Origin: Granulosicoccaceae bacterium | Lineage (GTDB): Bacteria; Pseudomonadota; Gammaproteobacteria; Granulosicoccales; Granulosicoccaceae | Direction of reading: 5' to 3' | DNA length: 10,330 nt | NCBI GenBank assembly: GCA_023301405.1 | Contig: JALZUX010000011.1 | Coordinates: forward strand, 1 to 10,330 | Shown: piece after piece, positions 6,962 to 10,330 of the stretch | Position numbering within the stretch: the first letter of the stretch is position 1 | How the letters are laid out: each line of letters starts with the position of its first letter | Position numbers and translations under genes: made by a program | The notes under the pieces: generated by a model | The model's input: only the letters and a program-made list of their open reading frames with translations | Databases searched by the model: none | What the model was told of the DNA's origin: nothing

Positions 6962-7071
6962 CAGTAAAAGTAAACGACTTGTCTCATTTTATGTACACGT
7001 TTACTGTCTGTTGGTTTCTTACAAAAAGTATAAAAAACAGTAATGTAGTCGTTACTGATGATTTTTTACTT
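6962..7071. repeat. Cluster of six AGTAA-core motifs upstream of dapF
   Basis: Within 110 AT-rich bases the core AGTAA occurs three times forward (CAGTAAA 6962, AAGTAAA 6968, CAGTAAT 7038) and three times reversed (TTTACTG 7000, GTTACTG 7051, TTTACTT 7065). Two pairs make inverted repeats: AGTAAACG/CGTTTACT (6969-6976 with 6998-7005) and CAGTAA/TTACTG (7038-7043 with 7052-7057). The position just upstream of the probable dapF promoter suggests an operator region, but no regulator is identified. Confidence 0.4.
7038..7067 (+). terminator. Weak terminator-like hairpin before dapF
   Basis: CAGTAA and TTACTG (plus a T-G wobble) enclose a 6-nt loop, and six T (7062-7067) begin five nucleotides after the stem. 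The stem has only two G-C pairs, so it may instead be part of the repeated-motif operator. If active it would end read-through from lysA before the dapF promoter. Confidence 0.22.
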
Positions 7072-7082
7072 TAACATTCGTC

Positions 7083-7091
7083 TGCTATAAA
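7083..7091 (+). promoter_or_regulatory. Extended -10 promoter of dapF-DUF484-xerC
   Basis: TGcTATAAA gives TG at 7083-7084 and TATAAA at 7086-7091, a good extended -10. No good -35 is seen 16-18 nt upstream, where the sequence is a T-rich run. A start near 7098 would leave a leader of about 42 nt. The long gap after lysA makes a dedicated promoter here likely. Confidence 0.5.
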
Positions 7092-7139
7092 ACGACGCGG
7101 CGATTGCGTGGTTGATTGTTCGGAAATGAAGCTAGGGAT

Positions 7140-7967
7140 ATGCCCCTCGAATTTACCAAAATGCATGGTATTGGAAATGATTTTATCGTTATCAATGCCT
7201 TAGAGAAACCACTCTCGCTGAAAACAGACCAAATTCAACGGTTATCCCATCGACGGTTGGGTATTGGTTTCGACCAAATGCTGGTCATTGAACCTGCAAC
7301 CACAGCCGAGGCTGAGTTTAACTATCGAATCTTCAACGCCGATGGCGGTGAAGTTGAAAACTGCGGGAATGGTGCGCGTTGTTTCGCCCGCTATGTCATC
7401 GACAAGGGTTTGACGACAAGCACCGAGATACCGGTATTAACCGCGACAGGATTGATGCACTTGATTGCCAATGAAGATGGTCAGGTAACCGTGAGGATGG
7501 ATGTGCCCAACTTTGTTCCCGCAACTGTGCCATTTGCTGCAGATGCCGAGGATGAGCATTACCAACTTGAGGTCGCCGGCGGCTTGCTTTCTGTAGGGGT
7601 TGTGTCGTTGGGAAATCCTCACGCTGTAACAACCGTGGATGATGTCAAGACTGCTGCGGTAGAAAGACTCGGGCCGCTAATGGAGTCTCATGAACGTTTT
7701 CCTAACCGGGTAAATGCGGGATTTATGGAGATAGTCAGCAGGCAGGAAATTCGCCTCAGAGTGTACGAAAGAGGTGTGGGTGAAACACTTGCTTGCGGCA
7801 CGGGTGCGTGCGCTGCGGTGGCAGTGGGTATCAGGCAAGGCGTATTAGATAAAGATGTATTAGTGCATTTGGAAGGTGGAGACCTGAAGGTGAATTGGTC
7901 AAGTGACAAAGCCCCGATAATCATGACCGGGCCGTGCGAAACAGTGTTCGAAGGCAGAATAGAATAA
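7140..7967 (+). CDS. dapF: Diaminopimelate epimerase
   Basis: DapF interconverts LL- and meso-diaminopimelate without cofactor, feeding peptidoglycan and LysA, in the cytoplasm. The 275 residues match the family length. It begins MPLEFTKMHGIGNDF, the family start, so ATG 7140 is chosen over in-frame TTG 7116. The two catalytic cysteines are C75 in NADGGEVENCGNGARC and C219 in GVGETLACGTGACA. Each lies in one of the two mirror-related domains and serves as opposite acid/base. GNPHAV (159-163) and the ERGVGET loop are also conserved. A short AGGG lies very near the start. The stop is followed after two nucleotides by the DUF484 start, so dapF probably heads a tight dapF-DUF484-xerC operon driven from the promoter at 7083-7091. 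Confidence 0.97.
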   Translation: MPLEFTKMHGIGNDFIVINALEKPLSLKTDQIQRLSHRRLGIGFDQMLVIEPATTAEAEFNYRIFNADGGEVENCGNGARCFARYVIDKGLTTSTEIPVLTATGLMHLIANEDGQVTVRMDVPNFVPATVPFAADAEDEHYQLEVAGGLLSVGVVSLGNPHAVTTVDDVKTAAVERLGPLMESHERFPNRVNAGFMEIVSRQEIRLRVYERGVGETLACGTGACAAVAVGIRQGVLDKDVLVHLEGGDLKVNWSSDKAPIIMTGPCETVFEGRIE

Positions 7968-7969
7968 TA

Positions 7970-8707
7970 ATGATAAGCAATAAAAAACAAGCACTGGTCG
8001 AAGACCATGAATACAACTGGCAAGAGCAAGATATGGCGGTGGCAGAATATCTGCGCGGTAGCCCGGATTTCTTTGCTCGTAACCCCGAGTTACTGCTTGA
8101 GATAGAGGTTCCTCACTACCAGCGGGGCGCTGTGTCTTTGGTAGAAAGGCGTTTATCTCTGCATCGTGAACAATATAATGATTTACGTGATCGCCTTTCC
8201 GAAATTGTTGATGTGGCGCATCAAAATGATCACCTGGGGGAACTACTGCACGATTACTCTGTTGCTCTTATGGCCGCTGATTCAATTGTGGAAGTGCTGG
8301 AAATTACCCAGACAACGCTAACAAATCAACTTGGCTGTGAAGATGTGCGCGCTATACTGATCCGCAACGATCTGATTGAGATGTGTTTTGAAGACGCACC
8401 ATCTAATGTGACCTTGCAGGACCCCGTGTTCTCTCGTAGCCTTCGTGAGCTGCACACAAGGCGACCGGTGTATTGCGGTCATGCCTCAGCAGAGCGCATT
8501 GAACAATTTTTTCCAGACACTGAACTGGCTGTTAAGTCAGTAGCTATTATCAGGCTGTCAAAGGTAGCTGGTCGACAATCTCTGGAGATCGGTTACCTAG
8601 CGTTGGGCAGTGAAAGCAAAAAGCGATTCGCGCCACACATGGGGACCGATTTCCTAAAAAGGTTTGGTGCTTTGCTCAGTGCTCGTCTGGCAGTTTTTTA
8701 CGATTAA
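7970..8707 (+). CDS. DUF484 family protein (GAF-like)
   Basis: This conserved gammaproteobacterial protein (E. coli YigA relatives) of unknown function almost always sits between dapF and xerC. The 245-residue product has the family N-terminal signature VAEYLRGSPDFFARNPELL followed by RGAVSLVERR. A helical, probably coiled-coil stretch (about 58-85) leads to a GAF-like domain covering the rest. There is no signal peptide, membrane segment or visible catalytic motif. ATG 7970 begins two nucleotides after the dapF stop; an in-frame GTG at 7934 would overlap dapF and add atypical residues. No strong ribosome site is present, which fits coupling to dapF. A role linked to Xer recombination or regulation is only suggested by neighbourhood. 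Confidence 0.9.
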   Translation: MISNKKQALVEDHEYNWQEQDMAVAEYLRGSPDFFARNPELLLEIEVPHYQRGAVSLVERRLSLHREQYNDLRDRLSEIVDVAHQNDHLGELLHDYSVALMAADSIVEVLEITQTTLTNQLGCEDVRAILIRNDLIEMCFEDAPSNVTLQDPVFSRSLRELHTRRPVYCGHASAERIEQFFPDTELAVKSVAIIRLSKVAGRQSLEIGYLALGSESKKRFAPHMGTDFLKRFGALLSARLAVFYD

Positions 8708-8729
8708 AAACCTCAAGTCTAAAAGTACA

Positions 8730-8746
8730 CCGGCGCTAGCCGCCGG
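8730..8746 (+). other. GC-rich hairpin between DUF484 and xerC
   Basis: CCGGCG (8730-8735), loop CTAGC and CGCCGG (8741-8746) make a perfect 6-bp all-GC stem. It lies 23 nt after the DUF484 stop and 14 nt before the preferred xerC start. No T-run follows. In mRNA it could hinder or tune xerC initiation. If xerC starts at 8667 the hairpin is inside the coding region instead. Confidence 0.4.
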
Positions 8747-8759
8747 CAGAAAAGCCACA

Positions 8760-9707
8760 GTGGTAACGCCATTGTTAAACGAGCGCGGTGGGGTAGATTT
8801 CAATGCCGCCATTGACGAATTTTGTGAATATCTTACGGTTCAAAAGCGATATTCACCTCATACCATAAGTGGTTATAAACGCGATCTTAATCAGGTCGCT
8901 TTGGCATTAGCGAAGCTTGATGTCACTGATTGGAGTGGTGCTAATCCGTTTAACATGCGCACTGTTATCGCCACTCAGCATGGGGCAGGGTTAGCGGGTC
9001 GAAGTCTGGCCAGGCGGCTGTCTGCGGTAAGATCTTTATTTAAGTACCTCATTAAGCATCACTACCTTGAATCAAATCCGGTGGCTGAAGTACCCGCGCC
9101 GAAAGATGAACGGGGTCTGCCTGAAACCTTACAAATAGAGGATATACAGCGTCTTTTTGCGTTAGAAGGTGATGATATTCTGCTGCTGCGTGATCGCGCT
9201 ATTTTCGAATTAATCTATTCATCGGGTTTGCGACTGGCCGAAGTAGTTCAGCTGGATGTAAGCAGCATCGAAACTACTTCTAAACAAGTGCGTGTTACTG
9301 GCAAGGGCTCAAAGACACGAATTCTGCCGGTAGGTAGTCTTGCCCTTAAAGCTATAGGTGCGTGGAAAAATAGACGGATTGAACTCACTAAAGGTGCGGG
9401 CGATGAGACGGCCCTTTTTATCAGCCGCCGTGGAACCCGACTGTCGCCCAGAAGTATTCAGCAGCGGCTGAAAACATTGGCTTTAAAGACCGGCATACCA
9501 AACAATGTCTACCCGCATTTGTTGCGGCATTCGTTTGCCAGTCATATGTTGGAGTCAAGTGGTAATTTACGTGCAGTGCAGGAGCTTCTGGGGCATGCGG
9601 ATATCAGTACAACACAGGTATATACCCATTTGGATTTTCAGCATTTAGCTAAGGTTTATGAGCGCGCTCATCCGCGTGCGAACAAAAAGCCGTTGAAAAA
9701 TCTTTAA
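8760..9707 (+). CDS. xerC: Tyrosine recombinase XerC
   Basis: XerC acts with XerD and FtsK at dif sites to resolve chromosome dimers. From GTG 8760 the product is 315 residues (E. coli 298). The N-terminal SAM-like DNA-binding domain includes YSPHTISGYKRDL, and the catalytic domain follows. The six active-site residues are present: R158 (SSGLRLAE), K182 (GKGSKTR), H253 and R256 (PHLLRHSF), H279 (LLGHADISTTQ) and the nucleophile Y288 (VYTHLDFQHL). The C-terminal HPRA matches XerC rather than XerD. The start is uncertain: an in-frame GTG at 8667 (TTG 8664) overlaps DUF484 and has AAAAAGG just upstream, adding about 31 residues unlike the family. GTG 8760 and TTG 8772 have poor ribosome sites but give a family-like N-terminus. 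The gene closes the dapF operon; no terminator is seen in the 53 nt to the convergent gene. Confidence 0.95.
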   Translation: MVTPLLNERGGVDFNAAIDEFCEYLTVQKRYSPHTISGYKRDLNQVALALAKLDVTDWSGANPFNMRTVIATQHGAGLAGRSLARRLSAVRSLFKYLIKHHYLESNPVAEVPAPKDERGLPETLQIEDIQRLFALEGDDILLLRDRAIFELIYSSGLRLAEVVQLDVSSIETTSKQVRVTGKGSKTRILPVGSLALKAIGAWKNRRIELTKGAGDETALFISRRGTRLSPRSIQQRLKTLALKTGIPNNVYPHLLRHSFASHMLESSGNLRAVQELLGHADISTTQVYTHLDFQHLAKVYERAHPRANKKPLKNL

Positions 9708-9760
9708 CTGAATTAGCTATCTGTGTTGCCCTGGTCGACAGGAAATTCCACCCGTTATCA

Positions 9761-10330
9761 TTAAAGTAATCGAGGTGCCTCACTGATGATAAAGCAATCA
9801 AATAGGCTATTTTTCTGCAGTTTTTCAGAAAGTATCATGAGTGATTGGCGCTTCGATCCCGCAATAGATAAATTTACAGACTCGCCTGTTTTAAATTTAT
9901 TGGGAGGTAGCAATACAAGTGTTAATACACTTTCGGGGGTCGCACTCTTGCACAGCAATGCATCAACGGTAGCGTTGTTTTCTGTTGGCTTCTTATCTAC
10001 TGTGCTAATCGATACGTTTCGAGCAGATTGTCCAATCTTCTCAACACCGACTCTTAGGGCGTCGTCAACCTGCGAGTGTAACCACCGCACAACGCCCACT
10101 GTGCAAGTAATATGTTGGGGATTCTTTTTTTCCAGCTTCCACGCGATCAAGTCACCCAGACAAGTATTGCAATCGCCGGTGTCTGTCGACAGCAACCCAA
10201 CACCACCAGTGCTCTCGTTGATTAGTGTCCATTTGCCGGATGAAGGTCTAACCAGTGTATTTCGCTGCGTTATCGCATTAAGAGAAGCAGTAATATTTTT
10301 TAGGTTGCGTTGGGTATAAAAGTCGGCGTG
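9761..10330 (-). CDS. PilZ-like beta-barrel protein, N-terminus outside window
   Basis: The minus frame is open from the window edge (10330) to the stop at 9761, giving 189 visible C-terminal residues; the start lies beyond the window. A TTG at 10195 is not the real start, because clear coding sequence continues upstream (SSGKWTLINESTGGVGLL). The pattern is W-x-x-x-N-x-S-x-GG, then VGLLST, GDLIAWKLEKK, VGVVRWLHSQVDDALRVGVEKIG and a later LVLLPPNKFKTGE. This is the pattern of PilZ-type barrels in proteins annotated as cyclic-di-GMP-binding or molecular chaperone-like in Pseudomonas relatives. The canonical RxxxR motif would lie near or before the visible part; I do not see it clearly, so nucleotide binding is not claimed. 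It converges with xerC, at a place where yigB is common. The opposite-strand frame 9786-10319 is its shadow. Confidence 0.72.
   Translation of the reverse strand, partial: HADFYTQRNLKNITASLNAITQRNTLVRPSSGKWTLINESTGGVGLLSTDTGDCNTCLGDLIAWKLEKKNPQHITCTVGVVRWLHSQVDDALRVGVEKIGQSARNVSISTVDKKPTENNATVDALLCKSATPESVLTLVLLPPNKFKTGESVNLSIAGSKRQSLMILSEKLQKNSLFDCFIISEAPRLL

Noticed and set aside
6769..7074. Plus-strand frame of about 101 codons between lysA and dapF
   Set aside because: It begins with TTG without a ribosome site, resembles no protein, and its end is the AT-rich motif cluster; probably not coding.
9786..10319. Plus-strand frame of about 177 codons
   Set aside because: It is antisense to the minus frame, which is open to the window edge and shows PilZ-like patterns; the plus frame has no recognisable domain and starts close after xerC by chance.
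1..10330. CRISPR arrays, insertion sequences, prophage genes or rRNA/tRNA genes
   Set aside because: I saw no regular direct repeats with spacers, no transposase or terminal inverted repeats, and no structural RNA. xerC is the housekeeping recombinase in its usual gene context, not an integrase.

Overview
The window looks like chromosomal DNA of a gammaproteobacterium, probably marine and of moderate GC content. Three things point there. The lptM-lysA-dapF-DUF484-xerC gene order is a gammaproteobacterial hallmark. YbaK, DapF and XerC read very close to the Enterobacteria/Pseudomonas families. One secreted protease carries a GlyGly-CTERM sorting tail, known mainly from Vibrio/Shewanella-like bacteria. 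I cannot name a genus.

Left part (1-3847). A 5'-truncated M14 zinc carboxypeptidase of the cytosolic CCP type comes first. The Cys-tRNA(Pro) deacylase gene ybaK lies on the minus strand with its own terminator. Next is a decayed stretch that reads like a relic of a DUF971 gene. Then comes a two-gene unit: a secreted trypsin-like protease with a protease-associated (PA) domain inserted inside the S1 fold and a GlyGly-CTERM tail, followed 1 nt later by a small cysteine-containing lipoprotein.

Middle (3848-4945). A minus-strand carboxylesterase/acyl-protein-thioesterase-like hydrolase is followed by about 400 bases with no convincing gene. In many relatives cyaY sits divergently next to lptM; I do not see it here.

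Right part (4946-9707). The conserved lysine/cell-wall/recombination cluster is all on the plus strand. It holds lptM (lipoprotein helping LPS translocon assembly) overlapping lysA (last step of lysine synthesis), then dapF (meso-diaminopimelate synthesis), DUF484 and xerC (dimer resolution). dapF and lysA act in the same pathway: DapF makes the meso-DAP that LysA decarboxylates. The cluster is split by 644 bases between lysA and dapF. That gap holds what looks like a small recently broken gene and an AT-rich stretch with six copies of an AGTAA core in both orientations, just before a probable dapF promoter.

Right edge (9761-10330). A minus-strand gene convergent to xerC runs off the window. 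It resembles PilZ-like beta-barrel proteins and occupies the place where many relatives carry the HAD phosphatase yigB.

No wholly new multi-gene system is evident. The most unusual items are the PA-containing S1 protease with its coupled lipoprotein, the two gene relics, and the repeated motif upstream of dapF.
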